Below, in pieces: positions 7,650-15,752 of a stretch of 49,473 nt of DNA. The stretch comes from Moduliflexus sp964602655 (GTDB taxonomy: Bacteria > Moduliflexota > Moduliflexia > Moduliflexales > Moduliflexaceae), in contig CAZRSF010000045.1 of the NCBI GenBank assembly GCA_964602655.1, positions 1 through 49,473 on the forward strand, written 5' to 3'. Positions within the stretch are counted from its first letter, which is position 1. The number at the start of each line of letters is the position of its first letter. The notes beneath the pieces were generated by a model that saw only the letters and a program-made list of their open reading frames with translations, searched no databases and was not told where the DNA came from. Both the position numbers and the translations under genes were made by a program.

Positions 7650-7904
7650 TTAATAGTGATAGCGTAATTGCGCGATGTGCAACAGATCGCCTTCCACTTT
7701 ATAAATCATGCGATGTTCATCGCTGATTCGGCGCGACCAGTAGCCTGCGAAGCCATATCGTAACGGTTCAGGCTTGCCAATGCCTTCGAATGGCGTTCGA
7801 GTCGTCTCTTCAATCAGGCGGTTGATCCGCTTCAGCATCGTCTTATCGGTCTGCTGCCAGAACAGATAATCTTCCCACGCATGTTCGGAAAAAATGAGTT
7901 TCAT
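7650..7904 (-). CDS. yoeB: YoeB-family mRNA interferase toxin
   Basis: An 84-residue RelE-fold toxin that would cut mRNA on the ribosome. It shows the YoeB pattern throughout: a FSEHAWEDYLFWQQTDK start, KRINRLIEE, GKPEPLRYGFAGYWSRRI, and the catalytic-looking C-terminus DEHRMIYKV...LRYHY with the paired His-Tyr end. It overlaps the antitoxin stop by four bases (ATGA), so the two are translationally coupled. Length matches E. coli YoeB (84 residues). Confidence 0.93.
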   Translation of the reverse strand: MKLIFSEHAWEDYLFWQQTDKTMLKRINRLIEETTRTPFEGIGKPEPLRYGFAGYWSRRISDEHRMIYKVEGDLLHIAQLRYHY

Positions 7905-8155
7905 GCGTCGAGCAATTCCCGTCCCACGCCGCCGCCGCGTTCGAGTTCGTCAATGGATTCGAGCAGACGCCGCGCATTTTTCGGGCTGCGCAGCAAATAG
8001 GCGGTTTCTTCCAGCAATTGATAATCTTCCAGCGAGATGACCACGACAGGCTGAAAATCTTTGCGCGTCACAATCACCGGTTCATGATTCAAACAGACAT
8101 GTTCCAGCGTTTGCGGCAACTGCTTGCGAAGCGTGGTGTAATCAACAGCATTCAT
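7901..8155 (-). CDS. yefM: YefM/Phd-family antitoxin
   Basis: An 84-residue antitoxin paired with yoeB. The N-terminal half is the Phd/YefM DNA-binding fold (MNAVDYTTLRKQLPQTLEHV, VIVTRKDFQPVVVISLEDY), and the tail (ETAYLLRSPKNARRLLESI) is the toxin-neutralising part. The ATG at 8155 has AGGAGAACGTA directly upstream. As in relatives it probably represses its own promoter; a short family C palindrome sits immediately upstream. Confidence 0.92.
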   Translation of the reverse strand: MNAVDYTTLRKQLPQTLEHVCLNHEPVIVTRKDFQPVVVISLEDYQLLEETAYLLRSPKNARRLLESIDELERGGGVGRELLDA

Positions 8156-8172
8156 TACGTTCTCCTGTGCAA

Positions 8173-8203
8173 GTTGTAGGTCGAAACTCCAGTTTCGACC
8201 TAC
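8173..8203. repeat. Palindromic repeat of family C type
   Basis: GTAGGTCGAAACTCCAGTTT then CGACCTAC, just upstream of yefM. It may be transcribed as part of the yefM leader. Confidence 0.7.
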
Positions 8204-8283
8204 ACAAAAAAATTTCGTTAGGGGCAAGCCCCTAAAACCCCATTAAAAGCGTAAAAGGGTAAAAGGGCAAAGCATAAGAGTCC

Positions 8284-10218
8284 TCACCGCACCACCACCA
8301 CCCGAAACCCGATGAAGTCGAACTGAAGATCAGGTTCGTTCCCGCCGCGGTAGGCACTGCGCACGAGGCCCGGAAGATTGCTCCACGACCCGCCACGCAG
8401 CAGCTTCGCCTTTTTATCGCCTAAACTTCCATACGCGCTGCCATCAGTCGGCGTCTCGCTGTAACTCGCATACGAATCCTGACACCATTCCCAGACATTG
8501 CCGAGCATGTCGTACAATCCGAATCTGTTTGGCTTGAATTTACCGACCGGCGCGGTCACGGCATAGCCGTCATCACAAGAATGCACAACCCAATTATATT
8601 CTTTTTTCCATTGTTCGACTAACCTGGGAAATGCGACAGCAAACGAGGCATCGCCGACATTCGCATATTTACCCGCCTGATCATGTTTCGGATCATCGCC
8701 CCAATAGCGAATCGTTTCAGTTCCGGCGCGGGCGGCGTATTCCCATTCTGACTCGGTCGGCAGGCGGAATGGTAGAGACGCACGGCCGTGCGTCTCTACG
8801 GTCGCATTCAACCATGCGAGAAATGCCTGCGCGTCGTCCCAACTCACCATAACAACCGGCTGGTCGTCGCTATTCAATGAATGCCCTTCATAGTCGCCGC
8901 TGTCATGTTCGGCCTTGAACCGGCGATATTGCGCGTTTGTCACCGGATATTTCCCCATCCAGAAGCCTTGCGAGATCGTGACCTGATGACGCGGCAGTTC
9001 ATCAACAAACCATTCCTGATATTTTTCTTTGCCGACTTCTTTGATAAGCTGCGCCTTTTCGGTCTCGGTCTGCCCCATCATAAACTGCCCTGCCGGAATA
9101 TAGACGAATTCCATGTCCGTGGCCGGCTCGCGCCAGAGGTCGCCTGCCGACGGTTCATCCGCGTCTTCAAACAATTCGTACTCATCGTCACGCAGTTCGA
9201 TGATTTCTTCGACGAGAGACGGAACGTCGCGGCTCTCCAACTCGTCAAGTTCCTCCAATGCGCCTTCGGCGGCGCGACGGACACGAAGCGCGGGGTCTTC
9301 GCGGCTGAGACGCTGTAATTCCGTCAAGGCGGCAACTGTCTGACGTTCATCTCGACGTTGAATGATGAAGACTAATTCGTCAACGGCGCGAAATCGGCCT
9401 GAGCTATCGTCTTCGTCCAGCCGGTTGAGCAGCCAGCGTGGCAGCAGCGACCGGTCGGAACGCGGTTTCCATGACGGATTTTTTGCCACCACGATCTCGC
9501 CATGTGCGGACACAAACTTTTTCGGCGTCTGTGCGGCGTGAATGGCTTGCATTTCTGCCCTCACGAATTCGAATAATTCTTCTGCGCCGATTTTTCCGTC
9601 ATCATCGAGATCGGCATTGCCTGTTCGCAACCCTTCAATGAGAAAAGACGTAAAAAGCGAATTGGCCGTCGTTATGCCGTCCGGCGCATTTTCTTGTGCC
9701 TTTTGAATCGCCAGAGATGCCGCCAGAATGATTTTTCCTGCGCCATCGCCTTGGAACGCAGTGATCACGTCTTCCTCGGCTGTTGACGCTCCTTTTTCAC
9801 CAAAGAAGGCAGCGCTGTGGCAGCAATCAAGGATCACGACTTTGCGTTGCGACAGGCTATTGTCAACCTGTTTGCGAACGAATTGGGCGTTGATTGCCGA
9901 GGCGTCAAGATCGTCGCGTTCGGTATCATCGAAGATAAAATAAAATTCTCCTGAAGGCTCGCGATGTCCATGTCCGGAAAAATAGAGCAGGAGCAGATCG
10001 TCTTTGTCGCGCTTTCGGAAAAAGCGCGACAAATCAAGCCGCGCCTCATGCCACGAGCGATCCACGCATTCGATGACCTCATCGAACGCGCCGATCTGCT
10101 GGTCGCGCAGCAGTTTCGCGAAATCCGCCACGTCCCGCGCCGGTTTGGTCAAGGGTGGAAATTCGGCGTCGCAGTAGGCGCTGTTTCCAATCAATAATGC
10201 GTAGCGTTTGCCTGACAT
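8284..10218 (-). CDS. Caspase-like peptidase fused to FGE/SUMF-type domain
   Basis: A 644-residue protein. Residues 1-240 are a caspase-fold (C14) domain with YFSGHG (His 83) and ILDCCHS (Cys 132/133). An acidic loop DLDDDGKIGAEEL, like an EF-hand, follows near residue 208. Residues about 290-330 look like a HEAT helical pair. Residues about 365-644 are a formylglycine-generating-enzyme-like (SUMF1) domain: FVYIPAGQFMMG, RLPTESEWEYAARAG, LLRGGSWSN, GFRVVVVR. Such caspase/FGE-like proteins are known in bacterial conflict and signalling systems. A 28-base perfect palindrome (8772-8799) is translated in frame as VETHGRASL inside the FGE-like domain. The start at 10218 is chosen by fold; a family A repeat lies upstream. 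Confidence 0.88.
   Translation of the reverse strand: MSGKRYALLIGNSAYCDAEFPPLTKPARDVADFAKLLRDQQIGAFDEVIECVDRSWHEARLDLSRFFRKRDKDDLLLLYFSGHGHREPSGEFYFIFDDTERDDLDASAINAQFVRKQVDNSLSQRKVVILDCCHSAAFFGEKGASTAEEDVITAFQGDGAGKIILAASLAIQKAQENAPDGITTANSLFTSFLIEGLRTGNADLDDDGKIGAEELFEFVRAEMQAIHAAQTPKKFVSAHGEIVVAKNPSWKPRSDRSLLPRWLLNRLDEDDSSGRFRAVDELVFIIQRRDERQTVAALTELQRLSREDPALRVRRAAEGALEELDELESRDVPSLVEEIIELRDDEYELFEDADEPSAGDLWREPATDMEFVYIPAGQFMMGQTETEKAQLIKEVGKEKYQEWFVDELPRHQVTISQGFWMGKYPVTNAQYRRFKAEHDSGDYEGHSLNSDDQPVVMVSWDDAQAFLAWLNATVETHGRASLPFRLPTESEWEYAARAGTETIRYWGDDPKHDQAGKYANVGDASFAVAFPRLVEQWKKEYNWVVHSCDDGYAVTAPVGKFKPNRFGLYDMLGNVWEWCQDSYASYSETPTDGSAYGSLGDKKAKLLRGGSWSNLPGLVRSAYRGGNEPDLQFDFIGFRVVVVR
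8772..8799. repeat. Perfect 28-base palindrome, family D, inside a coding sequence
   Basis: GTAGAGACGCACGG followed by its exact complement. It encodes V-E-T-H-G-R-A-S-L in the minus-strand caspase/FGE-like gene. The same unit is found in tandem at 18757-18838 in noncoding DNA. Confidence 0.92.
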
Positions 10219-10228
10219 AATTGAGAAC

Positions 10229-10261
10229 AACCCTGCCAGGGTTCGAAACCCTGGCAGGGTT
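10229..10261. repeat. Palindromic repeat, family A, copy 3
   Basis: The unit lies between the small partner gene's stop and the caspase-like gene's start, 11 bases before that start. It leaves no room for a normal Shine-Dalgarno sequence. Confidence 0.9.
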
Positions 10262-10268
10262 ACATCCA

Positions 10269-10667
10269 TTACTCCGGCGACTCGACCCAGCGCCGCAACT
10301 GTTGCAGCACGTCGTCTTTCGAGAGATTCGAGGTGATTTCGATGACGCCGTTCGGCGTCTCAAGCGTGACTCTGACCGGGGCGCTCAGGCGGCGTTTCAC
10401 GGCGCAGAGCCATTCCCAGATCGCGTCGGCGATTTTTCCGATCAGCTTTTTCTGGATTTCGCCGCCGAAAAGCAACAACGCGCCGATCATTGCGGTTTCG
10501 ACTCCGGCTTTCGCGCCTTCCGGCGTCGGTTCGGTCGCCAATGCCGCGACCGGCTCGCCGCAATATTCATTGATGTTGTCCAGCAGTTCCCGCGTCATGG
10601 CGTCTAACGTCTCTTGCGCCACGCCTGCGCCCGTTTCGATCTTCACGATCTGTTTCGATGCTGCCAT
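10269..10667 (-). CDS. Small protein upstream of caspase gene, EACC1-like
   Basis: A 132-residue protein in the same direction as the caspase-like gene and 50 bases before it. It has a Gly/Ala-rich helix (VETAMIGALLLFGGEIQKKL), an amphipathic helix (ADAIWEWLCAVKRR), then two strands and a helix (PVRVTLETPNGVIEITSNLS, DDVLQQLRRWVE). This helix plus v.v..pnG..i.l pattern is like the EACC1 proteins (effector-associated constant component 1) reported beside caspase effectors, but that is a pattern judgement, not an alignment. It likely serves the same pathway as the caspase protein. Confidence 0.5.
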   Translation of the reverse strand: MAASKQIVKIETGAGVAQETLDAMTRELLDNINEYCGEPVAALATEPTPEGAKAGVETAMIGALLLFGGEIQKKLIGKIADAIWEWLCAVKRRLSAPVRVTLETPNGVIEITSNLSKDDVLQQLRRWVESPE

Positions 10668-10702
10668 TATTCCCCCTTCTTTGTTGAACAGGTTATTACT
10701 CT

Positions 10703-10760
10703 GCCGTACCGCCGACGTCCCCGTCGGCCTGCGAACGAGGACGTTCGCGGTACGAGGTCT
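10703..10760. repeat. Inverted repeats, family J (GCCGTACCGC..GCGGTACG)
   Basis: The outer arms CGTACCGC and GCGGTACG enclose two smaller hairpins, CCGACGTCCCCGTCGG and CGAACGAGGACGTTCG. The unit lies in the noncoding stretch 10668-10868, which holds nothing else but a family B repeat. Confidence 0.7.
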
Positions 10761-10825
10761 GCTCCTAAAATCGTTTGAATCAGGTCTAATTGCATCGCGG
10801 GCAAATTGTCAAATAAAATCTGGAA

Positions 10826-10856
10826 GACCTCACAGGTTTCAAAAACCTGTGAGGTC
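10826..10856. repeat. Palindromic repeat, family B, copy 3
   Basis: GACCTCACAGGTTTC then AAAAACCTGTGAGGTC, just after the stop of the minus-strand Cys-motif gene, where it could form a terminator-like hairpin. Confidence 0.85.
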
Positions 10857-10868
10857 TTGGGGGCAGCG

Positions 10869-11318
10869 TCAACGTTTTTTGCTGCTAAATGCGCCTAATT
10901 GACACGCTTTGATCCGAATGTTCAGCGTTTCGCAGGCGGAGGAGACTTCGACGCGCGTGATGGTGAATTGTTCGGCAATGCGCCAGGCGGCATCACAGGC
11001 GAGGCCGTCGTCATCTAAGACGGCTTCAATCGCTTGCCGCAATTCATCCGAGACCTCTTTCGCCGGGAAAACCAGGCGTTTCTGATGTCCATGTCCGAAC
11101 AGGCCGAGTTGGCACTGATTGATGCGCAATTCTAAGAGATCGGCGGTCGCGCCGACTTCTTCCGGCGTGACGCCGAATTCTTTCGCGATATGGTGCGCGA
11201 CCGCACAGTTGATTCGTCCGTCTTTCGCCCGCGCCTTCAGTTGTTCCGCAAGTGTCGGATTCATCTGCATTCCCTCAGGGTGTTTCTTTTTATAATGTCC
11301 AGCGTCGTCATGTGTCAT
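10869..11318 (-). CDS. Protein with two tandem CQLG-ending helical repeats
   Basis: A 149-residue soluble protein built from two similar units. Each has a Cys, a helix-turn-helix-like stretch and an ending CQLG: CAVAHHIAKEFGVTPEEVG then RINQCQLGLFG, and CDAAWRIAEQFTITRVEVS then RIKACQLGAFS. The paired Cys in each unit could bind a metal. I do not recognise a named function; the arrangement looks like a duplicated winged or HTH module, so a regulatory or metal-linked role is possible. The start at 11318 has AAAGGAAC upstream. It lies downstream of the radical SAM gene on the same strand, with a repeat between. Confidence 0.65.
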   Translation of the reverse strand: MTHDDAGHYKKKHPEGMQMNPTLAEQLKARAKDGRINCAVAHHIAKEFGVTPEEVGATADLLELRINQCQLGLFGHGHQKRLVFPAKEVSDELRQAIEAVLDDDGLACDAAWRIAEQFTITRVEVSSACETLNIRIKACQLGAFSSKKR

Positions 11319-11339
11319 AGTTGTGTTCCTTTTTATTGA

Positions 11340-11370
11340 AACCTCACAGGTTTTCAAAACCTGCGAGGTC
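11340..11370. repeat. Palindromic repeat, family B, copy 4
   Basis: AACCTCACAGGTTTTCAAAA then CCTGCGAGGT, one mismatch between arms. It separates the radical SAM gene from the Cys-motif gene. Confidence 0.8.
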
Positions 11371-11374
11371 TGTT

Positions 11375-12751
11375 TTATAACCGTCCTTGCGCCTTGATCG
11401 GCGCGTTCAGCGCGCGCGCCAAATCTTTCAAGCGTTGAATCTGCTCGAACGTATGCCGTTCTTTCAGATAGAGAAAAATCGTGTTATTGTGCAATAACGG
11501 GTCAGCGTCAGCGCTGAGATAGCCTTCCCGCGCGAGTTGCGCGTAGGCTGGCGTGTCGGGAATCGGCGAATATTGGCACAGCGCGGCGAGGACGCCGAGG
11601 CTGTTGACGAACCGAATGGTCGCTTCGGTCTCTTCAAGCGGCTGCCCCGGCAGACCGACAAAGAGATAGACGCCGATCTGATGTCCCTGAAACCCGGCGC
11701 GTTTCAAGTTCTCAACCGCCTGTCGAAATTCCGCGCCGGTTACTTTCCCGCCGGTACGCTGCTGACGGTCATCGTCAACGGTTTCCAGGCTGAGCCGCAG
11801 CGATTCAAACCCGGCCTGAAACATCAATTCTGCCAAATGCTCGCTAATATATCGCGCATGTAATCCATTAGGGGTGTGATACGAACAGATCAATTTCGAG
11901 GCCAGCGCCCGCTCAAGCACCGGCTCCAGATGGTAGGACGAGTTCACTAACAGCGCGTCGTCGTAAAACGCGATGTTCCGAATATTCTGTTCGACGACAT
12001 ACTGCCGAATCTCGTCGAACACCGCGTCAGGCGAGCGCTGAATAAAGGTCGGACAGAGCCGCTGCGAGGCGCAGTACGCGCAATGATACGGGCAACCGAT
12101 AGAGGTCAGCAAACTGACGTATTCAAGGCGCGGGTAGAGATCGTAGGCGGGCAAAGGAGCGTCTGCCGGAAATGCGCGATACTCGGCGCGCGAACGAATT
12201 CCGACGAGGTCGTCAATCATCTGAACGACGCGATTCGGGTCGCGCTCGGTCACAACGTAATCCGCGCCGGACGTCGTCAGGGCATGGTCGTAACATAACG
12301 AAGCGTACACGCCGCCGAGGACGACCGGCACGCCGGGAAAGGTCTGTTTTGCCAGCGCAATCGCCCGCGCCGCGCCCGGATACCAGTAGGTCATCATGGA
12401 CGTGACCAATATGGCGTCGGGACGAGGAATGCGGCGCAGCGCGGCTGAAAACGCTTCTTCGGTCATGCCGTAACGACAGTAATGATAGGGAATCTCCTGT
12501 AACACGGCGGGCTTCGGGATTTCCTGCCGCATGAATTTGCCTGTCCCGAACGCGCGCGGTTTTGCGGCGTGATGCGGCTGAAGCGCCGACAGTTCGGGAT
12601 GAATGCGATCCAAGCAGTCCATCCAATGAATCCGATAGCCCGCCTCGCGCAGATAGGCCGCAACATAGAGCAATCCCAACGGTTTCATCCAATAATCGAA
12701 CGCCGCAAAATCATAAATCCAGGGATTGATTAAGAGCAGATTCTTGTTCAT
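11375..12751 (-). CDS. B12-binding-type radical SAM enzyme
   Basis: A 458-residue protein. Residues about 1-190 resemble a cobalamin-binding Rossmann domain (NLLLINPW start, PLGLLYVAAYLREAGY, VVLGGVYAS), although the DxHxxG base-ligand motif is not evident. The radical SAM core follows, with its cluster motif GCPYHCAYC (CxxxCxxC) near residue 220 and FYDDALLVN, LRLSLETVDD and IGVYLFVGLPGQ in the TIM barrel. Members of this class methylate or rearrange unactivated carbons in lipids, cofactors and natural products; the substrate here is unknown. No partner biosynthetic genes are adjacent. Confidence 0.85.
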   Translation of the reverse strand: MNKNLLLINPWIYDFAAFDYWMKPLGLLYVAAYLREAGYRIHWMDCLDRIHPELSALQPHHAAKPRAFGTGKFMRQEIPKPAVLQEIPYHYCRYGMTEEAFSAALRRIPRPDAILVTSMMTYWYPGAARAIALAKQTFPGVPVVLGGVYASLCYDHALTTSGADYVVTERDPNRVVQMIDDLVGIRSRAEYRAFPADAPLPAYDLYPRLEYVSLLTSIGCPYHCAYCASQRLCPTFIQRSPDAVFDEIRQYVVEQNIRNIAFYDDALLVNSSYHLEPVLERALASKLICSYHTPNGLHARYISEHLAELMFQAGFESLRLSLETVDDDRQQRTGGKVTGAEFRQAVENLKRAGFQGHQIGVYLFVGLPGQPLEETEATIRFVNSLGVLAALCQYSPIPDTPAYAQLAREGYLSADADPLLHNNTIFLYLKERHTFEQIQRLKDLARALNAPIKAQGRL

Positions 12752-12786
12752 TTGTCATTATCTCAATGAATTCGAACAGATTACGC

Positions 12787-12842
12787 ATCGTAGGGCGAAA
12801 CTGTTGTTTCGCCCTTGTCGAAACGCAGTTTCGACATACGAT
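12787..12842. repeat. Palindromic repeat, family C, copy 2
   Basis: CATCGTAGGGCGAAACTGTT then GTTTCGCCC, followed by GTCGAAACGCAGTTTCGACA. It lies in the divergent gap between the radical SAM gene and the EamA transporter. Confidence 0.8.
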
Positions 12843-12969
12843 CAATATTTTGGGCAAGCGGGCAAAAAGTCAAGCAGAGAACAAGAAAACGCGGACATTC
12901 GACACAAGAAGAGCAATTCTCGGAGAATTCCCTTGACGACGAGGAGCGCTTTTCTTGAAAGGGATGTCT

Positions 12970-13911
12970 ATGACATCTCATCTGACGTTACGTTCGAATC
13001 TTTTATTGTTGCTGGCGGCAACGATCTGGGGCTTTGCGTTTGTCGCGCAGCGGATCGGCGCGAATCATATCGGGGCATTTACATTTAATGGCACTCGTTT
13101 TGCGCTGGGCGCATGTACGCTGCTGCCGCTGTTGCTCTGGAAAGGCCGGCAGGCAAATTCCCCGATGCCGACGATGTCGCGCAAAACAATCCTGATCGGT
13201 GGAATAACAGCCGGGTTGATTATGTTTATCGGCGCATTCTTGCAACAATTCGGCGTCAAATACACCACTGCCGGGAATGCTGGTTTTATCACCTGTTTAT
13301 ACGTCATTCTGGTGCCGATCCTGGGGGTATTCCTGAAACAGCCGACCAATAGAAATATCTGGATCGGCGCAATACTGGCCGTTGTCGGTATGTATTTGTT
13401 AAGTGTCAGCGCCGCGTTTCGCGTGAATTTCGGAGATATCTTCGTCTTTATCGGCGCGTTTTTCTGGGCGCTGCACGTACAATTTATCGGATGGATTTCG
13501 CGGCGAGCAAATGCGATTGTCGTCGCGTTCATTCAATTTGCTTCATGCGCGGTCTTCAGCCTTGTCTGCGCCGTCTGTTTCGAATCGGTGACGATAGACG
13601 CGCTCAGGCAAGCAGGCATCGCGATTGCCTATTGCGGCATATTATCGGTCGGTGTGGCGTTCACGCTGCAAATCGTGGCGCAGCGTCATGCTCAGGCCTC
13701 TCATGCGGCGATTATCATGAGTTTGGAGGCTGTTTTTGCCGCGCTCGGCGGATGGCTCTTTTTACGCGAATCGCTGACCATCCGGGGCATGATCGGCTGC
13801 GGATTGATGCTGCTCGGCATGTTCGCCTCTCAATCGCTCTTCGCAAGCGTTTCCATGAAACGGCTCTTCTGCGCCTTCTCTCTCAAGACCCCTTTGAAAC
13901 ACGAAGAATAG
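12970..13911 (+). CDS. EamA-family (DMT superfamily) transporter
   Basis: A 313-residue membrane protein of ten helices in two EamA repeats. Family motifs include LLLLLAATIWGFAFVAQRIG at the start, FNGTRFALGACTLLPLLL, a first-repeat end GNAGFITCLYVILVPILG and, in the second repeat, ASHAAIIMSLEAVFAALGGW. It is likely an exporter of amino acids or other metabolites. The ATG at 12970 is favoured because GAAAGGG lies six bases before it; ATGs at 12964 and 12955 are in frame but badly spaced. It is not closely similar to the other EamA protein here (6750-7616). Confidence 0.88.
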   Translation: MTSHLTLRSNLLLLLAATIWGFAFVAQRIGANHIGAFTFNGTRFALGACTLLPLLLWKGRQANSPMPTMSRKTILIGGITAGLIMFIGAFLQQFGVKYTTAGNAGFITCLYVILVPILGVFLKQPTNRNIWIGAILAVVGMYLLSVSAAFRVNFGDIFVFIGAFFWALHVQFIGWISRRANAIVVAFIQFASCAVFSLVCAVCFESVTIDALRQAGIAIAYCGILSVGVAFTLQIVAQRHAQASHAAIIMSLEAVFAALGGWLFLRESLTIRGMIGCGLMLLGMFASQSLFASVSMKRLFCAFSLKTPLKHEE

Positions 13912-13942
13912 CAGATTATCACACTTTTTTACGATATTTTTT

Positions 13943-13971
13943 TTGACATTTCTCAACGATGTCACTATAGA
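13943..13971 (+). promoter_or_regulatory. Sigma-70-type promoter
   Basis: TTGACA at 13943-13948 and TATAGA at 13966-13971 are separated by exactly 17 bases, close to consensus. The promoter lies about 95 bases before the start of the STAS-like gene and should drive the two regulatory genes that follow. Confidence 0.75.
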
Positions 13972-14066
13972 AGTAGAGTCATAATACATCATCAACGCAG
14001 CTTGTTTGCATGGCGCGGCGTTATTCTGCACACGCCTTTTTCCCAGAGGAAGGAGAACGCATTATC

Positions 14067-14477
14067 ATGGAAATTCGTGGAGAAAACTATGTCATCCGTT
14101 ATGACGATTCGACCTCAACTATTACATTAGAGGGAATTCTTCGGCTTTATGGCGCTGCCGGATATTTCTCAATCGACGATTTCAATAAGCATCATGATGC
14201 GCTTCCGACAAACACAGGAACGTCATCCTACGTGTCGATTATGGAGTTATTCGAGCACGTCGCGACCAAAAAGCCCGCTCGCTGCGTGCTGAATTTGCGA
14301 GGACTGGAATTGCTGAATAGTTCGGGCATCAACGTGTTGTCGAAATTCGTCATCAAAATCCGTGAGATGAATTCGACTCAATTGACGTTACAGGGAACCC
14401 AGCAGTTTTTTTGGCAAGGCAAAGTCTTGCAAAACCTCCAAAAATTGATGCCGGGCTTAAATGTCGAATTTGATTGA
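14067..14477 (+). CDS. STAS-like regulator (slr1659-type)
   Basis: A 136-residue protein resembling the slr1659 family of STAS-like regulators. It has an N-terminal beta region (NYVIRYDDSTSTITLEGILR), then VLNLRGLELLNSSGINVLSK, where the Asn-Ser-Ser-Gly stretch occupies the spot of the phosphorylatable Ser/Thr loop in anti-sigma-factor antagonists. AAGGAG lies upstream of the ATG. The next gene, 25 bases on, looks like the ATP-binding partner, so the two probably form a partner-switch-type control module downstream of a strong promoter. Confidence 0.75.
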   Translation: MEIRGENYVIRYDDSTSTITLEGILRLYGAAGYFSIDDFNKHHDALPTNTGTSSYVSIMELFEHVATKKPARCVLNLRGLELLNSSGINVLSKFVIKIREMNSTQLTLQGTQQFFWQGKVLQNLQKLMPGLNVEFD

Positions 14478-14502
14478 TCCCGTTCTAAGGAGTTGTCATC
14501 AC

Positions 14503-15075
14503 ATGACAAAAATATTTGGGAACTATGCCGATGTCGCCGATAGTCACGAATACCTAACCTTAAAATTTTCGCCACACCAGTTTTCTATTCAGGATCGGTG
14601 GCGTAATAACGGCTTATCAGCGGATTTTTTAGCAGACTATTGGACGACATTTTTTCCAGCCAAAGATTCCTCCTCGCTTCGGCGGCAGGCGCATGTCAAA
14701 AATGCGTTGAGTTATATCGCGAACGAACTGCTTGAGAATACCATGAAGTTCCATTGCGAAGCGTCGGAGAAACCGATCAGCATCACGCTCCATCTCTTTC
14801 CGGAAAAGCTCCTTTTTTATGTGACGAATTGCGTGGAACCGCCAATCGCAGAACGTTTTCAAAACTATATCCGAACGTTGCTCGCGAGCGATATCGAGCA
14901 ACGCTATTTCGAGCAATTAGAGGCCAGCGCGAAAGACACCACGCATTCGTTCTCCGGGATGGGGTATTTGACCATGATCCATGATTATGACGCCGAATTG
15001 GGCTGGAAATTCGAAGCTTCGCCAGAGAATTCTGGCCGTCAGCAGGTGACGACAATGGTACATCTGCCGATCTAA
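14503..15075 (+). CDS. slr1658-type regulator with HATPase-like N-box
   Basis: A 190-residue protein that follows the STAS-like gene. The stretch YIANELLENTMKFH (about residues 75-88) matches the N-box of GHKL/HATPase folds, and SFSGMGYLTMIHDY may supply the ATP lid or G-box. It resembles the slr1658 family found beside slr1659 in cyanobacteria and others. The likely role is binding or phosphorylating the STAS-like partner. AAGGAG stands ten bases before the ATG at 14503. What the module controls cannot be told. Confidence 0.7.
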   Translation: MTKIFGNYADVADSHEYLTLKFSPHQFSIQDRWRNNGLSADFLADYWTTFFPAKDSSSLRRQAHVKNALSYIANELLENTMKFHCEASEKPISITLHLFPEKLLFYVTNCVEPPIAERFQNYIRTLLASDIEQRYFEQLEASAKDTTHSFSGMGYLTMIHDYDAELGWKFEASPENSGRQQVTTMVHLPI

Positions 15076-15117
15076 TGAATTGTTAGCACGTGTCATAAAA
15101 CGTAACAGGAAAATATT

Positions 15118-15657
15118 ATGAGAAAACTAATTATTATCTGCTGTTGCTTGACTATTCTTGTTTCAGCCTGCTCGAAACCAAAATATACGTATCGCAACAT
15201 GACGGGAACAGTAGTCAAGACGAACCTCAAGCCAGACTGGTGGGGAACGTTCAACATGTCGGTAGATGGGATGGTTGACGAAAGGACGACGCTCTATTAC
15301 TTAGAACAAAACCCACACACTGATCCGCGTATTCCAGAAAGCGAGCGCCAAAAATACGCAGCGCAGCCGACAGCCACGTCGACGCCAGACGCCGTAAAAG
15401 AGCGCACTTGGAAAATCAAACGACAATTTGATTCATGGGATGGTAGTCATACAAAATTAAAGCAATACGTCAAGAATCAGATGAACGACCCAAAATCATT
15501 TGAACATGTCAAGACAGAATATGCCGATAAAGGGGACTATATTTATCTTGAAATGTCGTTTCGCGGGAAAAATGCACTTGGTGCGTTAGTGTTAAATAAA
15601 GTTGTCGCAAAAGCCACAATTGATGGACAGATTCTTGAAGTGCATTTGATGGAATGA
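15118..15657 (+). CDS. Predicted lipoprotein of unknown function
   Basis: A 179-residue protein with a lipoprotein signal: basic start MRKL, hydrophobic core, and lipobox LVSAC with Cys at residue 18. The mature part is hydrophilic. Its second half (VKNQMNDPKSFEHVKTEYAD then YIYLEMSFRGKNALGALVLN and KVVAKATIDG) reads like a small domain of alternating strands seen in other uncharacterised lipoproteins. I do not recognise a named family. AGGAAAATATT precedes the ATG. It may be co-transcribed with the regulator pair. Confidence 0.7.
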   Translation: MRKLIIICCCLTILVSACSKPKYTYRNMTGTVVKTNLKPDWWGTFNMSVDGMVDERTTLYYLEQNPHTDPRIPESERQKYAAQPTATSTPDAVKERTWKIKRQFDSWDGSHTKLKQYVKNQMNDPKSFEHVKTEYADKGDYIYLEMSFRGKNALGALVLNKVVAKATIDGQILEVHLME

Positions 15658-15752
15658 TAGTTCGTGTGGCTGTTTCATGCCATATTAGGAACAGCCATAC
15701 GAGATTTTTAGCATAAATTTTTGAAGATACCTCTAATTTACTTGACGGGTTT

